Below are positions 40,693-40,821 of a stretch of 40,821 bases of DNA, piece by piece. A program made the translations under genes and the position numbers. Below the pieces are notes generated by a model. It was not told where the DNA came from and did not search any database. It saw only the letters and a program-made list of their open reading frames with translations. The stretch comes from Fimenecus sp036652055. Its GTDB lineage: Bacteria > Bacillota > Clostridia > Oscillospirales > Acutalibacteraceae. Where the stretch lies: positions 1 to 40,821 of the forward strand of contig JAVVWP010000017.1 of the NCBI GenBank assembly GCA_036652055.1, read 5' to 3'. How positions within the stretch are numbered: position 1 is the stretch's first letter; each line of letters opens with the position of its first letter.

Positions 40693-40821
40693 TTACTTTT
40701 TCTCTTGATTTGTGCCGTTGCCAATCTTTCCTATCCTTTTTAATAGTGATTTTGAAAAGATTGCATCTGGGTTATTAGTTTTTACATTATCAACTACCGA
40801 TCTCCACAATTCTTCGTAATT
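40693..40821 (-). CDS. C-terminal end of a partial gene at the window edge
   Basis: The last 42 codons and the TAA (40693) of a gene that begins right of the window. Visible text: NYEELWRSVVDNVKTNNPDA and IFSKSLLKRIGKIGNG, ending TNQEKK. The NYEELWRSV start vaguely recalls C-termini of HNH-type Rhs toxins, but this is too short to assign. It lies upstream of the orphan YD cassette, so it may be part of the same array. Confidence 0.5.
   Translation of the reverse strand, partial: NYEELWRSVVDNVKTNNPDAIFSKSLLKRIGKIGNGTNQEKK

Overview
The window looks like chromosomal DNA from an anaerobic, low-GC Gram-positive bacterium of the class Clostridia, most likely a gut Ruminococcaceae/Oscillospirales-type organism. 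Evidence: AT-rich DNA, strong Shine-Dalgarno (SD) sites, many TTGACA-17-TATAAT-type promoters, a pyruvate formate-lyase pair under a ZTP riboswitch, a G5/3D cell-wall protein, an LCP (LytR-CpsA-Psr) protein, and a BspA-type leucine-rich-repeat protein ending in a dockerin. The assignment is from gene content only; no 16S gene is present.

Layout. 1-7.3 kb: a sugar symporter, then prmA, a G5/3D wall protein, an RluA-family pseudouridine synthase, an alpha/beta hydrolase and rnhA. 7.3-13 kb: rplM-rpsI on the minus strand, and on the plus strand a TtcA-like gene followed by a DUF975 membrane protein-apgM-metY operon. 13-16.8 kb: the minus-strand rpmG-secE-nusG-rplK-rplA-rplJ-rplL cluster, with several RNA control elements: a promoter-proximal terminator hairpin, two L1-type leaders and an L10 leader with attenuator. 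The enzyme that methylates L11 (prmA) is 12 kb away in the same window. 16.8-26.7 kb: a long minus-strand run, pflB-pflA-cyclophilin-mtaD-PNP-mtnA-small membrane protein-GH38-like enzyme, headed by a consensus promoter and a ZTP (pfl) riboswitch. mtaD, PNP and mtnA together make a deaminase-first route for methylthioadenosine salvage that yields hypoxanthine. 26.7-33.1 kb: an alpha-L-fucosidase, a two-gene MacB/FtsX-type ABC exporter and an LCP protein.

33.1-40.8 kb is accessory DNA: the start of an ISL3-like transposase, a large serine recombinase with an in-frame TGA, start-less remnants, small membrane-protein ORFs, the dockerin protein, and a decayed array of Rhs/YD-repeat C-terminal cassettes. 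One cassette ends in a domain resembling polymorphic toxin type 44 and is followed by a DUF5412-like lipoprotein, the probable immunity protein. A second, unrecognised pair of overlapping genes follows, then another YD fragment that shares a 67-bp direct repeat with the first cassette.

The most interesting points are the possible linkage of formate production and MTA-to-hypoxanthine salvage behind one purine-intermediate riboswitch, the ApgM-like enzyme next to metY (a candidate homoserine-pathway enzyme), and the orphan toxin-immunity array. Family assignments come from reading motifs by eye; no database search was run.
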